NCBI GenBank assembly: GCA_963808705.1
Contig: CAWEHB010000007.1
Coordinates: forward strand, 248,001-312,000
Reading direction: 5' to 3'
DNA: 64,000 nucleotides
Origin: JASHPR01 sp963808705
GTDB lineage: Bacteria > Actinomycetota > Actinomycetes > Streptosporangiales > Streptosporangiaceae
Positions within the stretch are counted from its first letter, which is position 1. Each line of letters begins with the position of its first letter. Positions 39,133-47,379 of the stretch are shown here, in pieces. The notes under the pieces were generated by a model. It saw only the letters and a list, made by a program, of their open reading frames with translations, was not told the origin of the DNA and made no database searches. Both the position numbers and the translations under genes were made by a program.

Positions 39133-40535
39133 GCGCCCAGCCGCGGAGCACCGAGCCGCGGAGCGCCCCGGAAGAGCCCGCGCCGGTCGTGGCCGTGGTC
39201 GGCAGGCCCAACGTCGGCAAGTCCACGCTGGTGAACCGGATCCTCGGCGGCAGGCAGGCGGTCGTCGCGGACACCCCGGGCGTCACCAGGGACCGGGTCG
39301 CCTACGACGCCACCTGGCGCGGCCGCGCATTCACCCTGGTCGACACCGGCGGCTGGGAGCCTGCCGTCGAGGGCTCGGCGGCCCTGGCCGCGCGGGTGGC
39401 CGCCCAGGCACGGATCGCGGTGGACGCCGCCGACGCGGTGCTGTTCGTCGCGGACGCCGTGGTGGGCGTGACCGATGCCGACGAGGCCGTCGCCGCCGTG
39501 CTGCGCCGGTCGCGCAAGCCGGTCGTCCTGGCCGCCAACAAGGTCGACGATGCGCCGGCCGAGCCTGCCGCCGCCTCGCTCTGGTCACTGGGACTCGGAG
39601 AGCCGATCCCGGTGAGCGCGCTGCACGGGCGAGGCAGCGGCGACCTCCTCGACGCGGTCCTGGCCGCGCTGCCCGCCGCGCCCCGGGAGCCGCTCGCGGC
39701 CGAAGGCGGCCCGCGGCGGGTGGCCCTCCTCGGGCGTCCCAACGTCGGCAAGTCCAGCCTGCTGAACAAGCTCGCCGGGCAGGAGCGGGTGCTGGTCGAC
39801 GCGGCCGCGGGCACCACGCGCGACCCCGTCGACGAGCTCGTCGAGCTCGGCGGCAGCGTCTGGCGGTTCGTGGACACCGCGGGGATGAGGCGGCGGGTAC
39901 GGGAAACCCAGGGCGCGGATTACTTCGCGGCGGTGCGGACCGAGCGGGCGCTCGAGCGCGCCGAGGTCGCGGTGGTGCTGGTGGACGCCAGCGAGCCGCT
40001 GGCCGAGCAGGACCTGCGGATCGTGTCGATGGTGATCGAAGCCGGCCGGGCGCTCGTCATCGCCTACAACAAGTGGGACCTGGTCGACTCCGACCGCAGG
40101 CACTTCCTGGAGCGCGAGATCGACCGGCAGCTGCACACCGCCCGGTGGGCGCCGCGGGTGAACATCTCCGCCGCCACCGGCTGGCATGTCGACCGGCTGG
40201 TCCCGGCGCTCGAGCTGGCCCTGGCGGGCTGGGAGACGCGGGTGCCGACGGGTCGGCTCAACGGCTGGCTGGCGGGGCTGGTCGCGGCGACCCCGCCGCC
40301 GGTGCGCGGCGGCAGGCAGCCGAAGATCCTCTTCGCCACCCAGGCCGGGATCCGGCCCCCGCATTTCATCCTGTTCACGACCGGCTTCCTGCAGGCCGGT
40401 TACCGCCGGTTCATCGAGCGCAGGCTGCGGCAGGAGTTCGGCTTCGAAGGCAGCCCGGTGCATCTCTCGATGCGGCTGCGGGACAAGCGCGGGGGATCGC
40501 CCGGCCGTCAGGGGCGCGGCGCACGGCGCTCCTGA
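39120..40535 (+). CDS. der: ribosome biogenesis GTPase Der (EngA)
   Basis: 471 residues from GTG 39120 with AGGAAGG at 39106-39112; an in-frame GTG at 39129 is an alternative. It has two GTPase domains in tandem, the hallmark of Der: G1 motifs GRPNVGKST (near residue 28) and GRPNVGKSS (near residue 205), G3 DTPG/DTAG-type switch regions, G4 NKVD and NKWD. The C-terminal KH-like domain follows. It acts in 50S subunit maturation. Confidence 0.97.
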   Translation: MDQVSAQPRSTEPRSAPEEPAPVVAVVGRPNVGKSTLVNRILGGRQAVVADTPGVTRDRVAYDATWRGRAFTLVDTGGWEPAVEGSAALAARVAAQARIAVDAADAVLFVADAVVGVTDADEAVAAVLRRSRKPVVLAANKVDDAPAEPAAASLWSLGLGEPIPVSALHGRGSGDLLDAVLAALPAAPREPLAAEGGPRRVALLGRPNVGKSSLLNKLAGQERVLVDAAAGTTRDPVDELVELGGSVWRFVDTAGMRRRVRETQGADYFAAVRTERALERAEVAVVLVDASEPLAEQDLRIVSMVIEAGRALVIAYNKWDLVDSDRRHFLEREIDRQLHTARWAPRVNISAATGWHVDRLVPALELALAGWETRVPTGRLNGWLAGLVAATPPPVRGGRQPKILFATQAGIRPPHFILFTTGFLQAGYRRFIERRLRQEFGFEGSPVHLSMRLRDKRGGSPGRQGRGARRS

Positions 40536-40649
40536 CCAGCCGCCGGGCCCCGCCGGGCCCCGCCGGGGAAGACGTGCTGCCCACCGGCTTCGACGTCTAG
40601 GTCGGCCTGGAGGCCGAGGCCGCCTCGTTGCGCGCCTACGAAGCGCTGG

Positions 40650-40883
40650 CTAGCCAGGCTGGAACTCGCCCGCCTGGGCGCCGCCGAGGAAGGCGTCCCA
40701 CTCGGCTCTCGTGAAGATCAGCGCGGGCCCGCTCGGGTACCGGGAGTTGCGCATGGCGATCCCGCCGTCGGCGAGGAACGCGACCTCTACGCAGTTACCA
40801 CCGGTGGGGCCGCTGCGGCGGCTCTTGATCCACGTCACGTCGGCCAGCGCGCTCGCGTTCATGCCGTTGCGGATGCTGCTCAT
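40650..40883 (-). CDS. DUF397 protein (partner of XRE regulator)
   Basis: 77 residues from ATG 40883. It has the DUF397 signature: WIKSRRSGPTGGNCVEVA, then GIAMRNSRYPSGPALIFTRAEWDAFL. Such small proteins pair with XRE/DUF5753 regulators in actinomycetes and are thought to oppose them (as in the whiJ-like systems of Streptomyces). The start overlaps the regulator's stop by 4 bases (ATGA), so the pair is coupled. Confidence 0.9.
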   Translation of the reverse strand: MSSIRNGMNASALADVTWIKSRRSGPTGGNCVEVAFLADGGIAMRNSRYPSGPALIFTRAEWDAFLGGAQAGEFQPG

Positions 40884-41740
40884 GATGATCTCTCTATTTC
40901 CTCGCGCAGCGCGCGGATGATCTGCTTGGTTTCCTCGGGCGGCGCGGCGATGACGCTGAGCTTGTCCATGGCCGCGGTGTAGCGCTCCACGTCCATGGGC
41001 TTGTCCAGGTACATGGCGCTCGTTAGCTGCTCCAGGTAGACCACGTCGGGCAGGTCGGGGACGGCAAAGCGGAGGATGCTGAAGCTCCCCGGCACCACGT
41101 AGGCGCCAGCGGAGTCCGGCACGACCTGCAGCGCGAAGCCCGGGCGGTCGCACATGTCGGACAGGTGCCCGAGCTGGGCCTGCATGATCTGCGGGCTGCC
41201 GACGGGGCGGCGCAGCGCCACCTCGTCGAGGATCGCCCACAGCCGGAGCCCCCCTGAGCTGAACCTGCGCTGTCGCTCCTTGCGCAGGAACACGAGGCGT
41301 TCCGCCTCGTCCAGCGAGAACTCGCCGAGCGCCATCACCGCGGCCGCGTAGTCCTCGGTCTGCAGCAAGCCGGGTATGAACTGCGCGTCGTAGCTGCGGA
41401 TCGATTCCGCGGACTCCTCCAGCCCGATGTACGCCTGGAACCAGCTGGGCAGGATGTCCTGGTACTGGTGCCACCAGCCGGGCTGGTTCGCCTGGGCGGC
41501 CAGGGTGAGCAGTTCTTCCCGCTCGGCGAGGTCGGTGATCCCGTAAAGGCTGAGCAGGTCCACGATGTCTATTTCCCTGACCGAGGTCCGCCCCAGCTCA
41601 ATGCGGCTGATCTTGGACTCGGATCCCCGGATCGCGCGCGCTGCCTCCTGCGCGGTAATCCCGCGTGCCTCGCGCAGGCGGCGTAGCTGGGTGCCGAGGA
41701 GGATGCGCAGCACCGTGGGCCCGCCCGCCCCGTCCACCAT
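40880..41740 (-). CDS. XRE-family regulator with DUF5753 domain
   Basis: 286 residues from ATG 41740. Residues 13-70 are an XRE helix-turn-helix (LGTQLRRLREARGITAQEAARAI then SKISRIELGR). Residues about 95-275 are the DUF5753 sensor-like domain (IGLEESAESIRSYDAQFIPGLLQTEDYA is typical). It is the usual partner of DUF397. A 14-bp palindrome (41908-41921) lies in its upstream region and is a candidate operator. Confidence 0.93.
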   Translation of the reverse strand: MVDGAGGPTVLRILLGTQLRRLREARGITAQEAARAIRGSESKISRIELGRTSVREIDIVDLLSLYGITDLAEREELLTLAAQANQPGWWHQYQDILPSWFQAYIGLEESAESIRSYDAQFIPGLLQTEDYAAAVMALGEFSLDEAERLVFLRKERQRRFSSGGLRLWAILDEVALRRPVGSPQIMQAQLGHLSDMCDRPGFALQVVPDSAGAYVVPGSFSILRFAVPDLPDVVYLEQLTSAMYLDKPMDVERYTAAMDKLSVIAAPPEETKQIIRALREEIERSS

Positions 41741-42137
41741 GAACCCTGCTCCCTCCTGCTAGCTCCCGGCTGCTCGGGTGCTCCCTGCAGGCCCCCCATC
41801 CCGGGCCGCAATTGCGCGGCGTGTTGGGGCTAGCCGCATTTTCCACATTAGTTTTCCGGGACAATTGCGACACGGATGTGCTCAGTTCGCCACTCTAACC
41901 ACATGATATCGCATATGCGATTTCGGGCATACCCGGTTAATGCCTGGGCACCCGGCGGCATCGCCGGCCGCGCTGCTGCGGTTCGCCCGCGCCCGGGCCG
42001 CGGGTCCGGACGCTGTCCCAGTGACGGCTGTGACAGGTGTTGCCCGGTGAGCCTACGCGCGGTTTCGTCCCCCCGCTGGCCTATCGTTACGATCGGCAGG
42101 CAGTGAATCCGCACCGCACCAGGAGGACACGCGGGCC
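41741..42137. promoter_or_regulatory. divergent regulatory region between XRE gene and aldo/keto reductase
   Basis: 397 bases, AT-richer than the flanks around 41840-41940. ATCGCATATGCGAT (41908-41921) is a perfect 14-bp palindrome. CGCAATTGCG (41807-41816) is a perfect 10-bp palindrome, and CAATTGCG recurs at 41862-41869. TACGAT (42088-42093) is a plausible -10 for the plus-strand reductase. No gene is seen. Confidence 0.55.
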
Positions 42138-43091
42138 ATGCGCTACAGGTCACTGGGCAACTCAGGGCTCGTCGTATCCGTGGCCGGCCTGGGCGGCAAC
42201 AACTTCGGGCGCAGGCTCGACGTTGACGCGACCCGCGCCGTGGTGGACGCGGCCATCGACGCCGGGATCACCCTGCTCGACACGGCCGACAGCTACGGCA
42301 CCGGGCGATCGGAGGAGATCCTCGGCGAGGTGCTGGCCGGCCGTCGTGACCAGGTCGTGCTGGCCACTAAGTTCGGTCACCGCAGTGCCGACCTGGGCTA
42401 CGGGACAGCGGCCGGCGCCAAGGGCGGGCGCGGATACATCATGCGGGCCGTCGAGCAGTCGCTGCGCAGGCTGCGGACCGACTACATCGACCTCTACCAG
42501 ATCCACACGCCGGACCCGGCCACGCCGATCGAGGAGACGCTCGCCGCCCTGGGCGACCTGGTGACCCAGGGCAAGGTGCGCTATACCGGGCACTCCAACT
42601 TCTCCGGCTGGCAGCTCGCGGAGGCGGCCGGCGCGGCGCGGGAACTTGGCGTCCCTGGCTTCGTTTCGGCGCAGAACCACTGGTCGCTGCTGGAACGCGG
42701 CGTCGAGGCCGAGGTCGTGCCCGCCGCCTTGCACTATGGCCTCGGCGTGCTGCCCTACTTCCCGCTGGCCAACGGCCTGCTGACCGGGAAGGTCCGGCGC
42801 GGCGTGCCGCCCCCCGAGGGCAGCAGGCTGGCCGGCCGCCGCGACTACATCACCGACCACAAGCTCGACCAGGTGGAGAAGCTGATCGGCTGGGCGCAGC
42901 GGCACGGGGTCACGATCCTCGACGTGGCGGTCGGCGGCCTGGCCGCCCAGCCGGGCTGCTCGTCGGTGATCGCCGGAGCCACGTCACCGGAGCAGGTCAA
43001 GGCGAACGCGGCCGCCGCAAGCTGGGTGCCGTCCGCCGGCGAGCTCGCCGACCTGGACCGGATAGTGCCCGGTCCGGCCGCGTCAGCCTGA
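42138..43091 (+). CDS. aldo/keto reductase
   Basis: 317 residues from ATG 42138 with AGGAGG upstream. NADPH-dependent TIM-barrel reductase of carbonyl compounds. Catalytic tetrad residues are visible: Asp and Tyr in LLDTADSYG, Lys in LATKFG, His in YQIHTPD; the C-terminal SSVIAGATSPEQV binds the cofactor phosphate. Substrate unknown. Its end overlaps the convergent protease gene by 9 bases. Confidence 0.93.
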   Translation: MRYRSLGNSGLVVSVAGLGGNNFGRRLDVDATRAVVDAAIDAGITLLDTADSYGTGRSEEILGEVLAGRRDQVVLATKFGHRSADLGYGTAAGAKGGRGYIMRAVEQSLRRLRTDYIDLYQIHTPDPATPIEETLAALGDLVTQGKVRYTGHSNFSGWQLAEAAGAARELGVPGFVSAQNHWSLLERGVEAEVVPAALHYGLGVLPYFPLANGLLTGKVRRGVPPPEGSRLAGRRDYITDHKLDQVEKLIGWAQRHGVTILDVAVGGLAAQPGCSSVIAGATSPEQVKANAAAASWVPSAGELADLDRIVPGPAASA

Positions 43092-43925
43092 ACCAGGCGC
43101 CGGGCTGGCCGAGCTTGCGGAGATCGCGGTCTGGTACAGGGCCAGGACCGGAGCGAGGAACCTGGGCGAGTACGAGACGTTCGGGGTGTTTCCGCCCTGC
43201 TGGTAGCCGCCGATCACGCCGATCACCCAGCCATCGCCGGTCTTCGGGTTGACGTGGGCCAGGAACGGGCCCCCGCTGGTGCCGGCGGTGTAGTTGTCGC
43301 AGTCGAAGACCAGCTGGCGGCGGCCGAAGCTGCGCGCCGGAGCCGTGCAGGTGATCGGCCGGTCCGTGGCGTTCGGGTACCCGATCACCTGCACCCACTG
43401 CGGTGGCCGGTCGATCCGCAGGGTCTCGGCCCCGGTGGACTGCTGGATGTGCGTGCCCGGCCGTCCCGCGATGAGGAAGGCGACGTCGTCGTCGGGATTG
43501 TGGTCGGTGGCCCAGGCGCTGTCGACGTAGATCGCCGTGACCACCCAGAGGCCGTGCGGGAACCTGCCGTTGTGGTAGCCGGGGGCGAAGGCGATGCTGC
43601 CCGCCGGGGCGAGCGACTTGCCCTGCATGCAGTGCGCGGCGGTGATGAGCAGGTCCCCGGCCGGGCTGCTGACCACGCTCGCGGTGCAGAAATGCGCGCC
43701 CAGCTTGCCGCCGGACCGGGTGAACAGCGCTCCGACCGCCGCCGTCCCGTTGAACGGGATGCCGCGCTGGCCGGCGGGCAGGGTGCGCGCGGCGTGAGCG
43801 AGGGGTGTCACCGCGTACGCCCCGAGCGCGACCACTATGAAGCTCGCCAGCCAGGCCGTCCGGTGCAGGGTCAGGACCGCCATGGAGCGCGCGGCAGGCC
43901 GGAGATGCCTGATGCCTCGGCGCAT
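43083..43925 (-). CDS. secreted trypsin-like serine protease
   Basis: 280 residues from ATG 43925, GGAGG upstream. A long signal peptide (basic RRGIRHLRPAARS, then hydrophobic AWLASFIVVALGAYAV, cleavage near AHA-A) directs export. The catalytic triad of chymotrypsin-like peptidases is visible: His in ITAAHCMQG, Asp in NPDDDVAFL, Ser in TAGTSGGPFL. Two Cys pairs (CTAS/AAHC and ITCTA/FDCDN) could form disulfides. Probably an extracellular protease. Confidence 0.92.
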   Translation of the reverse strand: MRRGIRHLRPAARSMAVLTLHRTAWLASFIVVALGAYAVTPLAHAARTLPAGQRGIPFNGTAAVGALFTRSGGKLGAHFCTASVVSSPAGDLLITAAHCMQGKSLAPAGSIAFAPGYHNGRFPHGLWVVTAIYVDSAWATDHNPDDDVAFLIAGRPGTHIQQSTGAETLRIDRPPQWVQVIGYPNATDRPITCTAPARSFGRRQLVFDCDNYTAGTSGGPFLAHVNPKTGDGWVIGVIGGYQQGGNTPNVSYSPRFLAPVLALYQTAISASSASPAPGSG

Positions 43926-44447
43926 CCAGTCCTCCGTCTTGCCGGTCGGTTACCTGCGCTGCCGCGCGCGAGGCATCCCTTTGCCGTCGCTTTAGCCGAT
44001 TGTGCCGACCGTAAGCCAAAAGAGCCAGAGTTCTTGGCTGCGAGGTTGCTGAGACGTTACTGGACGCCGACACCCCACTGCCGTGCCCGATGGGTGTCAC
44101 GCGCCTCGGCCTTGCGCTGCGTAAGGCCGAGGCCGCCGCTGGTTGCTTCCGGGCATGCGCGTCCTGTCGGCTGGCGGCCCACGCCGCCGTTGGCTCCGCC
44201 CGGCCGCCGGTGCGCCGTGGCCGAGGGTTCGGCCCAGCCAACGGAGGCATGCAGGTAGCACAGGGCATATGGATCGTCCTGGCCGCCGCAGCCGTTGCGT
44301 CAGAAACGATCGCTCCTGCCGCTGCCATCGCCATGAGCGGCGGCCTGGGCGCAGTGCTGGCCGCCGCGTGGCGATGAGGGCACCTCAACAGTCGGCCAGC
44401 ACGGAAACTGACCTGTGATCTTCGTGGTCATGCCGTCTTGCTGCTGT
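43926..44447. other. intergenic region with no convincing gene
   Basis: This is the first part of an 833-base gap between the protease gene and the GGDEF gene. Short frames exist on both strands but none has good codon pattern and a start site. On the minus strand a 43-codon frame (44300-44431) begins MTTKITGQFPCW directly after the repeated minigenes; it has no clear ribosome-binding site and remains uncertain. Confidence 0.4.
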
Positions 44448-44468
44448 TCAGCCCCATTCGCCGCGCAT
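44448..44468 (-). CDS. minigene 1, hexapeptide MRGEWG
   Basis: Minus-strand frame of six codons plus TGA encoding MRGEWG. It is preceded by a perfect Shine-Dalgarno AAGGAGG with five bases spacing (44474-44480). It is the third of three identical copies in the direction of transcription. Whether it is translated is unknown; the SD-start geometry is better than that of many genes in the window. Confidence 0.35.
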   Translation of the reverse strand: MRGEWG

Positions 44469-44526
44469 GGCTGCCTCCTTGTCGGGAGCTAGGTGGTGGT
44501 GACGGAGGGTGGGGTGGTGCGGGTGG

Positions 44527-44547
44527 TCAGCCCCATTCGCCGCGCAT
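44527..44547 (-). CDS. minigene 2, hexapeptide MRGEWG
   Basis: Second identical copy of the six-codon minus-strand frame, again with AAGGAGG five bases before the ATG. It is separated from its neighbours by identical 46-base spacers. Confidence 0.35.
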   Translation of the reverse strand: MRGEWG

Positions 44548-44605
44548 GGCTGCCTCCTTGTCGGGAGCTAGGTGGTGGTGACGGAGGGTGGGGTGGTGCG
44601 GGTGG

Positions 44606-44626
44606 TCAGCCCCATTCGCCGCGCAT
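44606..44626 (-). CDS. minigene 3, hexapeptide MRGEWG
   Basis: Third copy of the six-codon frame, the first to be transcribed on the minus strand. Sequence identity with the other copies stops exactly at the Shine-Dalgarno (44632-44638), so the duplicated unit is bounded by it. Confidence 0.35.
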   Translation of the reverse strand: MRGEWG

Positions 44627-44758
44627 GGCTGCCTCCTTCCGCTGATACAGTTGGCCATTCCGGCCGGATGGCCACATGGCCTGGCCGAGCAGGCATCTTG
44701 ACAGTCGAGCTAGCTCTCTGTGACCATGTGACATTACTTACTTACCGCCGGTAACACG

Positions 44759-46108
44759 ATGAAGGCTGCGCTCCAATCATCGCTGGGGGAGTTCATGGCT
44801 GCCCTCCGCCCGCTCAATCAAGTATCGGGCGGGTTGCTGCGCGCAGTACGGGGTATCGGCCAGTGGCAGGTGTGGACTGTCCCGCTGCCGGTACGCCTGT
44901 ACGTGCTGGGCGTCGATGCTCTCGCGGTGTGTGCGGCTGGTGTGGCGGTTGCGCACACCCGTGGCCGTGGCTCCGATCTGCTGCTGGGCGCGGCGCTACT
45001 GGTCTGCGGGATCGTCGCGATCGAATCAGCCCGAACCGTGCAGGAGGCTCACGGCGAGGTCGTCAGGGATCTGCAGTCGGTATGGCTGCTGGCCATCGCG
45101 ATTGCGCTGCCTCCGGCATTCGCGTTCCTGGCGCCATTTCCGCTGATGGCCTACAAGATGCTACGGGTGCCGCGGCTGGTTATTTATCGCCGGGTGTTCA
45201 GTAACGCGACCCTGAGTCTCGCCTATGGCTGCGCTTCTGTAGTATTCCATGCTATTCCGGACTCGATTGCGGGTCCCTTTCCCGGAACTAGCCAACACGC
45301 ACTCACGTGGACCGGTTGCGTCGCCGTATGCGGCCTCCTGGGCTGGATTATCAACTACGGCCTGCTGGTCGTCGCGATCAAGCTCTCTGATCCCGCGGCG
45401 CGCATCCGCGATCTGGTCGGGAGCCGGGAATCGATCACGACTGACCTGCTGGAGCTCAGCCTGGCGGTATCGATCACCCTTGTCGTCCGGATCAACCCGG
45501 TGCTGATGGCCCTCGCGCTGCCGTCCGTCGTGCTGTGCAAGCGCTCGATCATGCGCGCCCAGCTTTTTTCCCATGCTCGCATCGATGCCAAGACCGGGTT
45601 GCTCAATGCCGGCACGTGGCAGCGCGAAGCCGAGGCCGAGTTCTTCCGGGCCCTGCGCGCAAATGCGCCGCTTGCCTTGGCCGTGGTGAATATAGACCAT
45701 TTTAAGGATGTTAACGACATGGCTGGTCAGCTTGTGCGCGACCAGCTAATTCGCGACATAGCGGGCATGCTCAAGGATCAGCTACCCGGGCACGGCCTGA
45801 TCGGCCGCTTCGGTAGCGACGAGTTCGCCATTCTGCTACCGCAGACGGGCCGGGACGAAGCACAGCGGATCAGCGAGCGGCTACGTGATCATATTGCGGC
45901 CGAGCCCATCGCCATCGAGTCGGGCAGCCAGGAAGGCTTCGTGTTCCGCCTGACGGTATCCATCGGGGTCGCCATCCTCAACCAGTCCAGGCGCGCGCTG
46001 GGCGAACTGATCGGCGCCGCCGACTCCGCCCTCGGCCAGGCCAAGAGAACCGGATGGAGCAAGGTGTACGTCCTTCCTGACGGCTCGGACGAGCTGGGGG
46101 CCTCCTGA
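44759..46108 (+). CDS. membrane-anchored GGDEF-domain protein (GSDEF variant)
   Basis: 449 residues from ATG 44759. Residues about 42-265 hold six or more hydrophobic helices, a membrane sensor module. Residues 275-440 are a GGDEF domain: IDAKTGLLNAGTW, NIDHFKDVND and the signature as G352-S-D-E-F356, where the second Gly is Ser. No upstream RxxD inhibitory site is seen. GGDEF enzymes make cyclic di-GMP; the G-to-S change may weaken GTP binding, so activity is uncertain. Base composition is clearly lower than the neighbours (33 G/C of 60 at 45181-45240), suggesting acquisition. Confidence 0.85.
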   Translation: MKAALQSSLGEFMAALRPLNQVSGGLLRAVRGIGQWQVWTVPLPVRLYVLGVDALAVCAAGVAVAHTRGRGSDLLLGAALLVCGIVAIESARTVQEAHGEVVRDLQSVWLLAIAIALPPAFAFLAPFPLMAYKMLRVPRLVIYRRVFSNATLSLAYGCASVVFHAIPDSIAGPFPGTSQHALTWTGCVAVCGLLGWIINYGLLVVAIKLSDPAARIRDLVGSRESITTDLLELSLAVSITLVVRINPVLMALALPSVVLCKRSIMRAQLFSHARIDAKTGLLNAGTWQREAEAEFFRALRANAPLALAVVNIDHFKDVNDMAGQLVRDQLIRDIAGMLKDQLPGHGLIGRFGSDEFAILLPQTGRDEAQRISERLRDHIAAEPIAIESGSQEGFVFRLTVSIGVAILNQSRRALGELIGAADSALGQAKRTGWSKVYVLPDGSDELGAS

Positions 46109-46222
46109 CGGATCCCGGCTGCCCGGGGGTGCCTCCCGCGGCCGTGACCGGGCCCGGAGCGCGCCGCCCGGGTGAGAGGATCGGAGTGCCGGAGAGCCGG
46201 ATGTGAGCGGAGGGACCGAGCG

Positions 46223-47206
46223 GTGAAAGCTGCGCTGTATGACCGGTACGGGCCGGCCCGTGAGGTGCTGCGGGTCGAGGACGTGGAGCGGCCGGAGCCC
46301 GGGCCCGGGGAGGTGCGGGTCAGGGTGGAGGTCTCCGGCGTCAACCCGACCGACTGGAAGTCCCGCAGCGGCGCCACCCCGCGGCCGATCGACGGCTTCC
46401 AGATCCCGCATCACGACGGCGCGGGGGTGATCGACGCGGTCGGCGCGGGCGTGGGCCCGGGCCGCGCCGGCCAGCGGGTGTGGATCTGGATGGCCGCGGC
46501 CGGCCGCCGGTGGGGGACCGCCGCCGAGTGGACCGTCGTCCCGGAGTATGCGGCGGTCCCGCTGCCCGAGGGCGCCTCGGCCGAGCTCGGCGCCAGCCTG
46601 GGCGTCCCAGCCCTCACCGCGCACCGGTGCCTGTTCGCCGACGGGCCCATCGACGGGAAGACGGTCCTGGTCGCGGGCGGCGCGGGCGCGGTCGGCCACT
46701 TCGCGATCGAGCTGGCCAAGCGCACGGGCGCCCGGGTGGTCAGCACGGTCAGCGGGCCGCACAAGGCCGACCTGGCCGCGAAGGCCGGCGCGGACCTGGT
46801 CGTGAACTACCGGGAGCCTGACGCCGCCGACCAGATCAGCTCGTTCGCGGGCGCCGCGGGGGTCGACCGTGTCGTCGAGGTGGCCCTCGGCGCGAACCTG
46901 TCGCTGGACCTGGCCGTCGTCGCGCGGCCAGACGCGCGGATCGCCTGCTACGCCGCCGAGCCGTCCGACCCGGTGCTGCCCGTCCGGGCCTGCATGAACG
47001 CGAACGTGGCACTCAGGTTCGTGCTGCTGTACGGGGTCCCGCCAGGGGCGCTCGGCCAGGCCGCACAGGACATCTCCGCCGCGCTGGCCGCCGGGGCGCT
47101 GACCGAGCTGCCGGTCACCAGGTTCCAGCTGGACGAGATCGCCGCGGCGCAGGACGCGGTCGAGGCCGGCGCCGTGGGCAAGGTCCTGGTAGACATACCC
47201 GGCTGA
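46223..47206 (+). CDS. quinone oxidoreductase-like MDR protein
   Basis: 327 residues from GTG 46223 with GGAGGG at 46209-46214. Zinc-free medium-chain dehydrogenase/reductase: N-terminal GroES-like fold (VSGVNPTDWKSRSG, HHDGAGVIDAVGAGV), then a Rossmann domain with VLVAGGAGAVGHFAIELAK for NADPH. Zinc-binding Cys residues of alcohol dehydrogenases are absent. Likely reduces quinones or enones. Confidence 0.9.
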   Translation: MKAALYDRYGPAREVLRVEDVERPEPGPGEVRVRVEVSGVNPTDWKSRSGATPRPIDGFQIPHHDGAGVIDAVGAGVGPGRAGQRVWIWMAAAGRRWGTAAEWTVVPEYAAVPLPEGASAELGASLGVPALTAHRCLFADGPIDGKTVLVAGGAGAVGHFAIELAKRTGARVVSTVSGPHKADLAAKAGADLVVNYREPDAADQISSFAGAAGVDRVVEVALGANLSLDLAVVARPDARIACYAAEPSDPVLPVRACMNANVALRFVLLYGVPPGALGQAAQDISAALAAGALTELPVTRFQLDEIAAAQDAVEAGAVGKVLVDIPG

Positions 47207-47379
47207 CCGGTCGCCCGCCCCAGCCCCAGCCCGGCTGAGGAGCGCCGCCGGGCCTGCCGCTGCCTCGTCGGCCCAACGTCCCGATTGCCCGGGCGATCTT
47301 GGGAAGCACCTACCGGGCGAAGGCACGTGCGCGCAGACAGTCCGGGCGCGGCGAGCGCTGGACGTGATGAGGTGGGATC

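Larger units (their letters stand above)
44448..44638. repeat. 79-bp perfect tandem repeat, 2.4 copies
   Basis: Copy 1 is 44448-44526, copy 2 is 44527-44605 and the partial copy 3 is 44606-44638. All copies are identical. The first 33 bases of each unit, present three times, contain on the minus strand AAGGAGG, five bases, then ATG and a six-codon frame ending in TGA; the other 46 bases are a spacer present twice. The identity suggests recent duplication. Confidence 0.9.

Noticed and set aside
44090..44377. 95-codon plus frame between protease and GGDEF genes
   Set aside because: No ribosome-binding site, no recognisable motif and Arg/Ala-rich composition typical of spurious GC-rich frames.
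44448..44638. CRISPR array
   Set aside because: The spacers are identical (46 bp each) and there are no cas genes; it is a plain tandem repeat.
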